A stretch of 64,000 bases of DNA from Saccharicrinis aurantiacus (GCF_001660705.2 NZ_LYBV02000022.1:62001-126000), one strand, 5' to 3'. Counted from the first letter of the stretch, positions 46,641-55,160 are shown. Notes: generated by a model from the sequence alone, not told the origin. A program made the numbers and translations.

Positions 46641-47113
46641 AGAACATATTTTTAATTGACAAGTGAATTGTACTACTTTAGAATTTTGTGAGTTATTTTT
46701 AGTAAGTACAGCATTGAACTATAAGTGGAATAGCTAATTAGGACAGCAATCCTCCACCCTATTAAATAGCGAGACAAAAAAATCGAAAGAATTATTTAGC
46801 GCAATAAACACCGAAAGTTATACACACGGTTCATGTCCTCATTTTATTGTTGACAATAGGCTTTTTTAAGGGTTATTTTTCTTCCAGAACTGTTTATTAC
46901 CCTTACTTCGTTGCTGTTATTTGTTCGTGATCGATTAATTATAAACATCTTGCAATCGCAAATACGTTCAATCGAAACACTACTGTTCCTGAGAAATAAG
47001 TTTTTAAGATCGGCAAAAAGCGGTGGCAGACAGACAAGTCCTTTAGTAATTTTTGATGGAGCATTAGCTTGTGCTAATTGCAAATGTGCTAGGCTAAGTG
47101 TGGTGTATTTTTC
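46641..47113. other. Gene-free stretch behind the AraC module
   Basis: This region lies between the TetR promoter and the stop of the NAD(P)-binding gene, 527 bp in all with the operator. Open frames at 46844-47083 (minus) and 46911-47171 (plus) overlap each other and show no known domain. The minus one could be a decayed fragment. No hairpin terminator is visible after the AraC operon. Confidence 0.4.
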
Positions 47114-47782
47114 TTACTTAATACTCGCCACCTTGTTAATATCTCCTCCCTCCAAATGCTTCAAACTTTGAGGATAATTGTATAAATTAATCATGGCTCT
47201 ACCTATTTTAATGGTAGTAGTAACCGATTTCATTCGCTTCATTAACGGGAATAATGGACGGGTAATTACATATAGCGTATTGTATAGTTTTGTATTTGAT
47301 TTTGTCCCACGTTCAGGTAAAATTGCTCCTGGGCGAAACATATAGGCATCTTTAAATCCCATATTCAAAATCATATTCTCAGTTTTGCCTTTTACACGTG
47401 CCCACATTGTGCTGCTTTTCTCCTCACTATCAGTACCTGAACCCGATATATAATTAAAAACCATGTTAGGGTTTATGCTATATAAAACACTAGCCAAAGC
47501 CTTTGACATGGTGTATGTAATCTCAGTAAATTTTTCTTCACTCATACCGGCACTCGACACTCCCATACAATGAAAACAAGCATCGTAGCCATCCAATTGT
47601 TTTTTTATTGCGCTAAAATCTGTGAAATCAGCATGTACAATTTCCTTTACTTTGGGGTGTGATATGCCGATAGTTCTTCTATTAATAAGTAACACCTGCT
47701 CTACCATAGGGTCATCAATGCACTCTAGTAAAACTCCTTTACCCAACATTCCCGTTGATCCTGTTATTATTGCTTTCATCAT
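47114..47782 (-). CDS. NAD(P)-binding Rossmann protein (atypical SDR, epimerase-like)
   Basis: A 222-residue protein with the cofactor loop ITGSTGMLGKGVLLE, an acidic HADFTDFSAIK strand, ACFHCMGVSSAG and a YISGSGTDS segment. It resembles HTATIP2/NmrA-like atypical SDRs that lack a classical YxxxK. The second Met (47779) is an equally good start. It follows the AraC gene by 4 bp, so both are one transcript. Redox or metabolite substrate unknown. Confidence 0.82.
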   Translation of the reverse strand: MMKAIITGSTGMLGKGVLLECIDDPMVEQVLLINRRTIGISHPKVKEIVHADFTDFSAIKKQLDGYDACFHCMGVSSAGMSEEKFTEITYTMSKALASVLYSINPNMVFNYISGSGTDSEEKSSTMWARVKGKTENMILNMGFKDAYMFRPGAILPERGTKSNTKLYNTLYVITRPLFPLMKRMKSVTTTIKIGRAMINLYNYPQSLKHLEGGDINKVASIK

Positions 47783-47786
47783 GCTT

Positions 47787-48698
47787 TTAGTTTAGAGTTC
47801 TATATTCCGTTGGGCTGTATCCTGTTTTTGATTTAAACAGTTTACTGAAATGCTGTGGATATTCAAAGCCAAAATCGAAGGCAATTTCACTAACAGAAGA
47901 GTTTGAGCCTAAAAGCTTTGTTTTGGCTTGCTCTATCATATATAAAGTAATGTGTTCTTTGGTGCTTTTGCCGGTTTCAACTTTTAACAAGTCGCTTAAA
48001 TAATAACCCGACATATTAAGCGCCTCTCCACATTGCTGAACTGTAGGTAGTCCTTTGTTTACAATTTGTTCCGAAGTAAAATATTCTTTCAAGTATTTTT
48101 CAAATCGAATCAGGTACCCCTTATTAAGGTTGGTTCGGGTGTAAAACTGACGGTCGTAATAGCGGTTACTGTATTTTAATAAGCTCTCCAGATTGATATT
48201 GATTATTTCCTGGGAGTGCTTATCAATATTGTCGCTAATTTCCCTTTTTATATTATTCACAATATCAAGGAGAATACGTTTTTCCTTTTCAGATACATGT
48301 AAGGCTTCATGTACCTCATAATCAAAAAATGAATATTCTGAAATTGTATTTACAAGTGTAGCGTTTCTTATTAAGTCAGGGTGAAAAACGATAGTCCAAC
48401 CTTCATCGGTCAGTACTGTGTTTTCCTGATCAGATTCGAATGAAATAACTTGCCCAGGTGAGGTATAGAGAATTGATCCTTCTTGGAAATCATACGAATT
48501 ACGTCCGTATATCATTTCGCAATTACCAGTAGTTTTTAAACTAATCATATACAGGTTTATTCTGTATTTACCTTTGTGAACTATGAAATTAGGATTGTCT
48601 TTTGTTGAAAAAACGGAAATGAGTGGGTGTGTAGGACTTTGAAGATCTAACACCTTATGTACTTCCGAAATTTTATTAATGTTGATTATATCTTCCAT
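47787..48698 (-). CDS. AraC-family transcriptional regulator
   Basis: This 303-residue regulator has an N-terminal cupin-like ligand domain (residues about 30-170) and a C-terminal pair of helix-turn-helix motifs. The first is MSGYYLSDLLKVETGKS, and the second lies around EIAFDFGFEYPQHFSKLFKSKTG, whose end (HFSKLFKSKTGYSPTEYR) is the AraC signature. It is encoded beside three enzyme-type genes whose two promoters share a direct-repeat box, so it is the likely activator of both. The inducer is unknown. Confidence 0.92.
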   Translation of the reverse strand: MEDIININKISEVHKVLDLQSPTHPLISVFSTKDNPNFIVHKGKYRINLYMISLKTTGNCEMIYGRNSYDFQEGSILYTSPGQVISFESDQENTVLTDEGWTIVFHPDLIRNATLVNTISEYSFFDYEVHEALHVSEKEKRILLDIVNNIKREISDNIDKHSQEIININLESLLKYSNRYYDRQFYTRTNLNKGYLIRFEKYLKEYFTSEQIVNKGLPTVQQCGEALNMSGYYLSDLLKVETGKSTKEHITLYMIEQAKTKLLGSNSSVSEIAFDFGFEYPQHFSKLFKSKTGYSPTEYRTLN

Positions 48699-48842
48699 TA
48701 TATAAAAATAAGACTTTTTGAATTCTAGTTTTTAGTCAATGTGGCTTCATTGCATGATATTTTTACTTGGTAGCCATTTAAAACAGTTTTGCATCAGGCA
48801 ACTATCCATTTTACATAATAGCTGCCTGATGATTAATAATTC

Positions 48843-49247
48843 TTATTCTCCAAAGAATGTATAACTGGCATGTTTAGTATCCATATACTCTTTCCATTCA
48901 TAAATTTTACCATCACGTATAACTAACATAAAATGAAAGAAGTTGTTATATGTTTTGCCGCTTACATGCTCACCAAACGTTTCAGCTTCAATAGCAACAC
49001 GGTCTCCCTCGGCAGTCATAGCTTTAGGAGTAAGCGACATCCCATTTGGGAACATGGCCGGGTTTCCTGCTTCTAAACCTCGTACAAAATCTTTGGTATG
49101 ATTCCCAGAAATAGGCATATCGCCAGCCACCCAAATCTTTGCATCATCAGCAAAAGCTTTGGTTACATAACTCCAATTACCATCTGTAATAGCCTGAAAT
49201 ACTGCCTTTACAAGTGCTTTATTTTCTTCTAATTTTAAATTCTTCAT
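48843..49247 (-). CDS. SnoaL-like / NTF2-fold protein
   Basis: A 134-residue protein of the NTF2-like superfamily (SnoaL/ketosteroid-isomerase-like). The typical pattern is ALVKAVFQAITDGNWSYVTK near the N-terminus, KDFVRGLEAGNP in the middle and MLVIRDGKIYEWKEYMDT at the end. Such proteins form cone-shaped ligand pockets, and many act as isomerases, hydrolases or cyclases. It is the last gene of the unit that begins at 49721, 12 bp downstream of the SRPBCC gene. Confidence 0.82.
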   Translation of the reverse strand: MKNLKLEENKALVKAVFQAITDGNWSYVTKAFADDAKIWVAGDMPISGNHTKDFVRGLEAGNPAMFPNGMSLTPKAMTAEGDRVAIEAETFGEHVSGKTYNNFFHFMLVIRDGKIYEWKEYMDTKHASYTFFGE

Positions 49248-49259
49248 TACTTGATACTT

Positions 49260-49721
49260 TTACTTTATATTATGATATGATTTATAAGCTTTCTCCCATA
49301 TGGGAACCATTTTTCGCATGCGCGAATTAAAGATGTATGTAAAGAGCCAATTTGTTCCAAAGGGTTTTGGGTCGAAACTTCCTTTATATCTTAGTTCTAA
49401 TCCATTGTTTTTCGATGTAAAAAAGAATTCTCCAACATAGTTTTTTACCGGCATTCCACCTGGTCGAGCTGCATAACTAAAATAATTAGGCGCATCAAAG
49501 CCAACAATGTCTTCCTCAAGTTTTATGTTTCCGATGGTTAGTTTGCGCAATGCTCCCAACCCAGAAGGATGACCTTGACCTTCTTTCAACAATGAAATTT
49601 CGCCAATCATTATATCAGACTTGGTATACCACTCGTGGTCAACAAAAAAGTCCCAAAACTTTGGCGCTTCAAAACCTGAATAGAAATGAGAGAATTCGAA
49701 TATTACTTTTGACTTTGCCAT
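49260..49721 (-). CDS. SRPBCC-family (polyketide cyclase/START-like) protein
   Basis: A 153-residue protein resembling the SRPBCC helix-grip fold: FEFSHFYSGFEAPKFWDFF at the start, GLGALRKLTIGNIKLEEDIVGFD in the middle and a long C-terminal helix. The family binds hydrophobic ligands. Its own promoter carries the AraC-type box at 49770-49799. It forms a two-gene unit with the SnoaL-like gene. Confidence 0.7.
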   Translation of the reverse strand: MAKSKVIFEFSHFYSGFEAPKFWDFFVDHEWYTKSDIMIGEISLLKEGQGHPSGLGALRKLTIGNIKLEEDIVGFDAPNYFSYAARPGGMPVKNYVGEFFFTSKNNGLELRYKGSFDPKPFGTNWLFTYIFNSRMRKMVPIWEKAYKSYHNIK

Positions 49722-49744
49722 CTTTTGTTTTTTTAATTACACTA

Positions 49745-49812
49745 CAAATTTCTTGAATTTGAGTTGTTTGTATGTATATATTTTAGGGAAGGATGAATAC
49801 TTTTTCCGGAAA
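49745..49812 (-). promoter_or_regulatory. Promoter with AraC-type direct-repeat box, copy 1
   Basis: Plus-strand GTATGTATA (49770-49778) and GGATGAATA (49791-49799) start 21 bp apart, two helical turns, as in AraC operators. CAAATTTC at 49745-49752 (a GAAATTTG -7-like box on the minus strand) is exactly 25 bp from the box start, the same spacing as in copy 2 at 50791-50858. The gene starts 24 bp further on. Confidence 0.65.
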
Positions 49813-49826
49813 ACTATGACTCGAGT

Positions 49827-50765
49827 TTATAGCCACTTTTTTAGAACCTTATCGCTAATCTTTTTCAAGTGATTTCGTTTCGACTCAATTTGAGCTTCCT
49901 TATGTGGAGCTTGGATTTTATCTTCAGATACATAGGCTCCAGTTTTGCTAGCATACTCAGAAGATATGGCCAAACGAACAATTCGGTCGGCACCAACATT
50001 TGTAGGAGATGCCATTACATTCATAAAAAACTGCATCACTTTCTCTTTTCCTTCGAGGTTGCTCAGCAGGTTTGATTTTATGTAACCCGGATAAAGGTAA
50101 TTTACTGTTACTCCTTTTCCTTCAAGCTTTTTAGCCAAATCGACAGAGAACATGTTCATCGATAGTTTTGCTTGTGTATATGTTTCCGAGGTATCAAAAT
50201 TTGGTTTTGATTCAATATCATTAAAATCAATCTGGTCGATAAAATCGGTATTGGTGGTAAGATTCACAATACGCGAAGGTGATGACTGTTGAATTTTTGG
50301 TAATAAAAGATTCGTTAATAGATAAGAACCTAAATAGTTGATTGACCAGTTGGTCTCGAAACCATCAGACGTAAAGGTTTGTTTAGTTATATTGATGCCG
50401 GCATTATTAATTAAAACATCAATTCGGCTATACTCAGCTAATATTCTTTCGGCACATCTTTTAACGCTATCCATAGAAGCTAAATCGCAAATTTGCAGAC
50501 TTAATGAACCTTTGCCTCCGGTTTTGTTTATTTCACTAATTACATTTTCCGTTTTTGTTTTATTGCGCCCGAGTACAACTACATGAGCTCCCATAGAGTA
50601 AAGCATTTCTACCGCTACTCGTCCCATACCATCTGTTCCCCCGGTAAAAACTATAGTTTTTCCCTCTAGATTTTTATCCTTTTCAGGGATTGCATATTTG
50701 GGATTAGGATTTCTTCTCTGTGGGAGAAATAAATTTAATAGTATACCAAGTCTTGAATTTACCAT
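49827..50765 (-). CDS. SDR-family oxidoreductase (retinol-dehydrogenase-like)
   Basis: A 312-residue classical SDR. The cofactor loop is VFTGGTDGMGRVAVEML, NNAG is present, and the active pair is in YTQAKLS. The domain is preceded by a 25-residue N-terminal extension and carries a lysine-rich C-terminus. Retinol-dehydrogenase-like members reduce lipidic aldehydes, and the substrate here is unknown. It has its own promoter with the AraC-type box, shared in design with the next unit (SRPBCC-SnoaL), so the three genes are likely co-induced. Confidence 0.9.
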   Translation of the reverse strand: MVNSRLGILLNLFLPQRRNPNPKYAIPEKDKNLEGKTIVFTGGTDGMGRVAVEMLYSMGAHVVVLGRNKTKTENVISEINKTGGKGSLSLQICDLASMDSVKRCAERILAEYSRIDVLINNAGINITKQTFTSDGFETNWSINYLGSYLLTNLLLPKIQQSSPSRIVNLTTNTDFIDQIDFNDIESKPNFDTSETYTQAKLSMNMFSVDLAKKLEGKGVTVNYLYPGYIKSNLLSNLEGKEKVMQFFMNVMASPTNVGADRIVRLAISSEYASKTGAYVSEDKIQAPHKEAQIESKRNHLKKISDKVLKKWL

Positions 50766-50790
50766 GATTCATCGTTTTAAGATCACAATG

Positions 50791-50858
50791 CAAATTTCGG
50801 TATAGGGGCTATTTCGTATGTATATAATTTAAGGAAGTATGTATACTTTTTGCGGAAA
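50791..50858 (-). promoter_or_regulatory. Promoter with AraC-type direct-repeat box, copy 2
   Basis: Plus-strand GTATGTATA occurs twice, at 50816-50824 and 50837-50845, exactly 21 bp apart. CAAATTTC lies at 50791-50798. About 35 of 43 positions between 50816 and 50858 match copy 1. The SDR start codon is 26 bp beyond the -7-like box. Confidence 0.7.
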
Positions 50859-50987
50859 TTTCTCTTTTGAAGTTAAAATGTAATAAATCCTAAATTTTAA
50901 GATTATAGTATACTGTGTGAATTATAAAGAGCAAATATTTTTAATCCGTTTTCTCAAGTTTTATAAATGCACACTGTCACCTAAAAT

Positions 50988-51605
50988 TTATATGCCTCGT
51001 AAAATTTGCTTCACTCCATATTCAGGGCTCGAAACAACTTCCTTTGTAAAATTGCGTAAGAAATTCTTGGCCCCTTCCATAGATGCTTGTGCTAAAAATA
51101 TTACGTCGACTTGTTCCTCGATTGATTTGATTGAATTTGCAATTTGAGCCTCATACTCTGATTGATTTCCATTGGTAAAATGCACCCAATGCTCAGAACA
51201 ATCGCAGCTGATAATTTCTATTTCTTTGTTCAACCGCTTTGATGTTTGAACTAACAAGTTTGTGCTAATATCCCTAGTAGAACTAGCGGTATATACCAAG
51301 CCTATTCTATCGAATTTACCTACAATATACTGCACAATTGGCCTGTCAATTCTAAATACATTATTATACTTATCACTTTCTTCTCCGAATGTAGAACAAG
51401 TGCATATTATTAAGCTTGGATTGTCCTTCTTTATTAAATCAATCTGTTTTTTAAATGCTTCAGAATCCGTTTTACCATTAGTTATAGCTGATTCTAGTAT
51501 TTCTTCATTTACAAAATGCTTAGTCGGTATATTGTTATCTATCGACCTAAGCAATTCTTCAAATCGATTGATATGAATTTTAGAAGTATGTATAAATGCG
51601 ATCAT
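50988..51605 (-). CDS. Asp/Glu-racemase-like protein with one active-site cysteine
   Basis: This 205-residue protein has the two-domain pattern of the aspartate/glutamate/hydantoin racemase superfamily. The first cysteine region is LIICTCSTFGEE, and the second half has VIFLAQASMEG where family members usually have the second catalytic cysteine. Loss of that cysteine would prevent two-base racemisation, so the activity may be different (decarboxylase-like or none). The start at 51605 is chosen because the beta-strand MIAFIHTSK begins there. The longer frame from 51662 adds an unlikely leader. Assignment is tentative. Confidence 0.6.
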   Translation of the reverse strand: MIAFIHTSKIHINRFEELLRSIDNNIPTKHFVNEEILESAITNGKTDSEAFKKQIDLIKKDNPSLIICTCSTFGEESDKYNNVFRIDRPIVQYIVGKFDRIGLVYTASSTRDISTNLLVQTSKRLNKEIEIISCDCSEHWVHFTNGNQSEYEAQIANSIKSIEEQVDVIFLAQASMEGAKNFLRNFTKEVVSSPEYGVKQILRGI

Positions 51606-51867
51606 TTCTATGTGTTTAATAGTGTAAGTGATATACTCTTGAAAAGCAATTACTAAAATCACTAAGCATTAAATTTAATTTAGCCGCTAATGATGAATAT
51701 ATTTCCTAAAGCTAACTGGATGAAAATGTAGGTGATTTGAAAAACCAAAACAATTAAAACCCAACAGAGCCGAAACAAAAGCTTAGGCAAACTTATTTAA
51801 AGAGTAAAACTGCCAAACTCAGCCTGCCAAACCATGCCCTTTATTTATTGCTACCACCAGTTATTTC

Positions 51868-52395
51868 TTACTCATTAATATATTTCGGGATTCCGTTCTT
51901 AAAAATGTGTCCTGTTATGGCAACCCATAAAACAATAACCGAAATAAATAACAGATTTCGAGCTCCAGATAAATGTAGTCCTTTAAAAATAACACTTGTC
52001 CAGAAAAATAGGTACCATGCTATTTTCATTCTTTCAACAAATAAGTCTGTCTTTATAGTTTTCAGTCTAATTAATTGGTCAATTAAAATCACAATTAACC
52101 CTACTGAAACTAAAGTATATCCTATTATAGTTGGAAGATGCAAAACAAGAATTCCTACTCCAACTAAAATCAATAAGTCTCCAAGTCTTACAAGTTTTCG
52201 TTTCTGGTTTTCCTTAATTTTTGTAGTCAACATTAGGAATGCGATACCTAACAATTGAAGAACAATATATAAGCCATTAAATAATTTATGAATAACTACA
52301 CTGTCTGAACCAACTGTCCTTATGTATATTCCTATTCCTGTGTAAATAACTAAAACAAATAATGATATGTAACCTAATATTCTATTTGAACTCAT
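51868..52395 (-). CDS. Small multi-pass membrane protein, unknown
   Basis: A 175-residue protein with about five hydrophobic segments (ILGYISLFVLVIYTGIGIYI, GLYIVLQLLGIAFLML, LLILVGVGILVL, IIGYTLVSVGLIVILID, LLFISVIVLWVAITGHIF). No family is recognised. The start at 52395 places the first helix at residue 6, and a longer frame upstream would add a non-hydrophobic leader. It is the first of three single genes separated by palindromic spacers (51606-54722). Confidence 0.6.
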   Translation of the reverse strand: MSSNRILGYISLFVLVIYTGIGIYIRTVGSDSVVIHKLFNGLYIVLQLLGIAFLMLTTKIKENQKRKLVRLGDLLILVGVGILVLHLPTIIGYTLVSVGLIVILIDQLIRLKTIKTDLFVERMKIAWYLFFWTSVIFKGLHLSGARNLLFISVIVLWVAITGHIFKNGIPKYINE

Positions 52396-52577
52396 ATTTA
52401 TTGTGTTATTTAATTGGTGGTAATGTTGGCATATAAAACGTAAGTTATTTTGAAGCACTTAATTATCAACATTGCACATAGCCAAAGCTTTTGTTTTGGC
52501 GGGGGTGATAAAATGCTCGGATATTCCGTAAACTACTGAGCTACTTCTGTTTTATTATGTATTTTTAGGTTTCATTT
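52396..52577. other. Cassette-type spacer with palindromes
   Basis: The spacer between the membrane protein and DUF4062 genes contains AATGTTG (near 52412) matched by CAACATT (near 52467), GCCAAAGC with GTTTTGGC (52482-52501), and GCTCGG/CCGTAAACTACTGAGC. The outer and inner inverted repeats are reminiscent of attC-type recombination sites, but no integrase is present. Confidence 0.4.
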
Positions 52578-53438
52578 TTATTTAACACTAAGATAATCAA
52601 CAAATTCATACCCCTTATTCGTTAAGTCATACGACTTACCACTTTGAAAATAATTTTCCTTTATTAATTCATTATAATTCAATTGGTCTAACATTGCTTC
52701 CCACTTCGCACATTCCCTTTGTCCTTCAGCTGTATATTCTTTATCGGCATGAATAATAAACGAACTTCCAACTAACTTGAGAAGTGTTATATTGCTTTCC
52801 TCTTTAGCACATCCTACAAGCAAATCTTTTGCTTCACTTGACAATTCTAATTCCAATAACTTAAAAGGATTAGTTTCAACACGTATTAAATCTTCATTTT
52901 GGTTGATAGGAACCTCTAATGATTTAAAATAAACATGATCATTAATCGTCATCATCAGGTGGTCTTTTAGTCTTGCTTGAAATTCTTCAATGGTAGAATA
53001 TGTTTCGACAAGTCCTTTGTCAAAACACTCTTTCTTAAATTTCATTAGCTTTTTATACTGAATACTTTCTACACTATCCATTCGCACTGGAGCTTCTGAA
53101 AAATAAAGCATTGCTGGTTTATTTTTCTTAATATGTCTTTCTATTTCCTCAATTGTCCCACTTTCAAAATCTCCTGTCTTAGTCCCTATTCTAGTCCAAA
53201 AAATACCAATTAATAAATCTGCTTTATCAGTTACTTGCTTATGAATAAGATCTTGGGCTCTTTCTCCCATTAATGGTGACGAATGAGTTTCCCAACCTGT
53301 AGGTAATAATACTATTTTTGTTTTGTCTGAATTAATAAAATTCCAGGAATTTACTATTTCCCTAGTAATACCGCGTTCCTTTAGTACATCACTCGGAGAT
53401 GCGATCATAACATTATATACTTCTGCTTTATATGACAT
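52578..53438 (-). CDS. DUF4062-domain protein
   Basis: A 286-residue protein. Residues 5-110 match DUF4062: VMIASPSDVLKERGITREIV, VLLPTGWETHSSPLMG, ADLLIGIFWTRIGTKTGDFESGTIEEIE and AMLYFSEAP. DUF4062 has a TIR/nucleotide-sugar-hydrolase-like fold and is found in STAND-NTPase and other putative defence or signalling proteins. The C-terminal part (about 190-286) looks like a small helical or winged-helix region and is not recognised. A defence role is an inference. It is a lone gene between palindromic spacers. Confidence 0.82.
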   Translation of the reverse strand: MSYKAEVYNVMIASPSDVLKERGITREIVNSWNFINSDKTKIVLLPTGWETHSSPLMGERAQDLIHKQVTDKADLLIGIFWTRIGTKTGDFESGTIEEIERHIKKNKPAMLYFSEAPVRMDSVESIQYKKLMKFKKECFDKGLVETYSTIEEFQARLKDHLMMTINDHVYFKSLEVPINQNEDLIRVETNPFKLLELELSSEAKDLLVGCAKEESNITLLKLVGSSFIIHADKEYTAEGQRECAKWEAMLDQLNYNELIKENYFQSGKSYDLTNKGYEFVDYLSVK

Positions 53439-53596
53439 ATTGGAAATCTATTTTTTATTTATTCTTAAATATACATTTTGAGTTTTGCGAATCAAATGCA
53501 ACCTAACGTTGAGTATATGCAGAGTAGGCGGTTGCAGGCTTCAAACTTATCATACCGTTACTATTTTGAAGTGGGCTACAGCCCTTGAATTTACTA
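53439..53596. other. Cassette-type spacer, DUF4062/DUF4238
   Basis: On the minus strand, after the DUF4238 stop, this spacer reads AGTAGTAAATTCAAG, then GGGCTGTAGCCC (a hairpin, 53575-53586 region), and ends CATATACTCAACGTTAGG before the next gene. The CTAACACTG within the preceding gene end and CAACGTTAG here give complementary-looking core sequences at the two ends of the unit, as in integron cassettes. I recall similar spacers from other Bacteroidota but cannot verify it. Confidence 0.4.
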
Positions 53597-54721
53597 CTAT
53601 TTCGCCCATTTTGTATATACAGTGTTAGCGGCTTTTTTCCTCATATCTTCTTGTCTTTTAAGATTCTCAGGATGTTTCCGTAATTGAGCCATCGTTGAGT
53701 TAAGCTTATAATTCTTTCCTTTTGAATGCATTTTAATTCCATTTATACTCAAATTCATTTCACAATCAGAGCTATTCAGAATCAACAAATTCTCCTTACC
53801 TGAATTCAAAACTTCATCTGGATTCTCTCCTTCCTTTACTACAAAGCTTAATTCAGACTGTGACTTGTTTCCTCTCTCATACTCTAACGACTTTTCATGA
53901 AGATATCTCACATAACTCTCTGATGCTTTCTCATCAAAGAAAACTGTGCTAAAACAATTTACAAATTGCAAGATATTCAATTTGTCAATATCCTCTTTGC
54001 ATGTTAATTGTAATGATTTTTGTTTACGTGTTCCAACCTTATATATTCCTGAGTCATAAAAAACAATCATAATTTCATGATTAAGAGGAATGAAAATTTG
54101 AAGACCTACTGCTCCATATCCAGTTTTCGAATTAGGCCATTTCCTTTGTTCTAAAAACTGATTATACTTAACAACAGGGAAGTCTGAGGTAATAAATGGA
54201 TAAGATGTTTGATTTAGTACTAATTTATAATCAAGGTCTACGGTATTCAGAATCATATCGCTAGTCATGGATAATGAAAGCTCTATATGTTCTTCGTGCC
54301 CTAATTGGGGAACTAATTTCGTTAAATCTGCATTTGGGTCTAGCTCTAATACTCGCTTTTCCATTTGCTTAAACATATTTTTCATTCCATTAATTCTTAC
54401 AGGATTTCTTAAATCTGTCAATGAAACAAATCCTAACAAGTCAGCATGTTCTTTAGTTTCTTTTTGGGGAATAGTACCTTTTTCTAAAATATCTTTAATT
54501 GCAGTTGAAAGAAATCCCTCTATATCTGCTAAACCATCCTCAATGATACCATCGTGTCCATAAAAGAAATTCTTTGACCCCTGAGTTTTTAACTTCGCAC
54601 GCTGTATGAATTTTTTATTAAAAATATTAAATACACCAATCTGCTTTTTATTTCCTTGAAAAGAAAAATTTCTTAGATAAAATTTCGGTATATAATGTTG
54701 ATTTTTTTTGTCTGTTGTCAT
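53597..54721 (-). CDS. DUF4238-domain protein
   Basis: A 374-residue protein that opens with NQHYIPKFYLRNFS, the DUF4238 signature (HYVP-type start), followed by IGVFNIFNKKFIQRA, an LADIEGFLSTAIKDILEK segment and YPFITSDFPVVKYNQ. DUF4238 proteins are scattered among accessory regions of many bacteria and have no established activity, though some sit in predicted defence islands. The C-terminal 100 residues are lysine-rich and lack a known domain. It is a single gene in a cassette-like unit. Confidence 0.85.
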   Translation of the reverse strand: MTTDKKNQHYIPKFYLRNFSFQGNKKQIGVFNIFNKKFIQRAKLKTQGSKNFFYGHDGIIEDGLADIEGFLSTAIKDILEKGTIPQKETKEHADLLGFVSLTDLRNPVRINGMKNMFKQMEKRVLELDPNADLTKLVPQLGHEEHIELSLSMTSDMILNTVDLDYKLVLNQTSYPFITSDFPVVKYNQFLEQRKWPNSKTGYGAVGLQIFIPLNHEIMIVFYDSGIYKVGTRKQKSLQLTCKEDIDKLNILQFVNCFSTVFFDEKASESYVRYLHEKSLEYERGNKSQSELSFVVKEGENPDEVLNSGKENLLILNSSDCEMNLSINGIKMHSKGKNYKLNSTMAQLRKHPENLKRQEDMRKKAANTVYTKWAK

Positions 54722-54924
54722 TTTACCTAAAGTTACTCGCTGTCATCTCTAAAATTGCCGCCAACTAATTATATCCTCACCATATGCGTATATCATTCTA
54801 ACTTATATTCTATATACTCAGCTCAAAAGGATATTTACACAAGTGGGAATACATTAAGCGATGTGAAAATAGCGAAACTTCTGTTATGTTCATCTACATA
54901 TGTTAATTTAAGAATAAAATAAAT

Positions 54925-55110
54925 ATGCTTCCGCCTCATATTATGATCACTAAAAGCTCTAAAGGCAAGGTATTGGGGCACAAAATTGAGATATGGCGGC
55001 ATAAATCGTCTTTCTATCAGAAAATATTTACTGAGACTAAAACTGTGATAGGCACCTTCCTTCCTGAAAAGGAGGATAGATCTCCTGAAAGTTTTAAGAG
55101 ACTTTCTTAA
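54925..55110 (+). CDS. Possible small protein, 61 aa
   Basis: A 61-residue open frame rich in lysine and serine (IMITKSSKGKVLGHKIEI), the only plus-strand open frame in this stretch. No domain, no recognisable promoter. It could be a remnant of a mobile element or not a gene at all. Confidence 0.2.
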   Translation: MLPPHIMITKSSKGKVLGHKIEIWRHKSSFYQKIFTETKTVIGTFLPEKEDRSPESFKRLS

Positions 55111-55133
55111 GAAATGTAATATGTTATATAACT

Positions 55134-55160
55134 AAAAAAGCCACCTGTGTAATACAGGTG
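55134..55160 (-). terminator. Terminator of the Sus operon
   Basis: Minus strand CACCTGT (55154-55160) and ACAGGTG (55142-55148) form a 7-bp stem around ATTAC, followed by GCTTTTTT. It lies 68 bp after the last lipoprotein gene. Confidence 0.75.

Noticed and set aside
46844-47083. 79-residue minus-strand frame upstream of the TetR promoter
   Set aside because: No domain, no promoter, and overlapped by an equally poor frame on the other strand. It is kept only as part of the gene-free description.
53439-53596. CRISPR-like repeats or tRNA in the accessory spacers
   Set aside because: The repeats are short inverted pairs, not regularly spaced direct repeats, and no cloverleaf with a TTC-type T arm was found.
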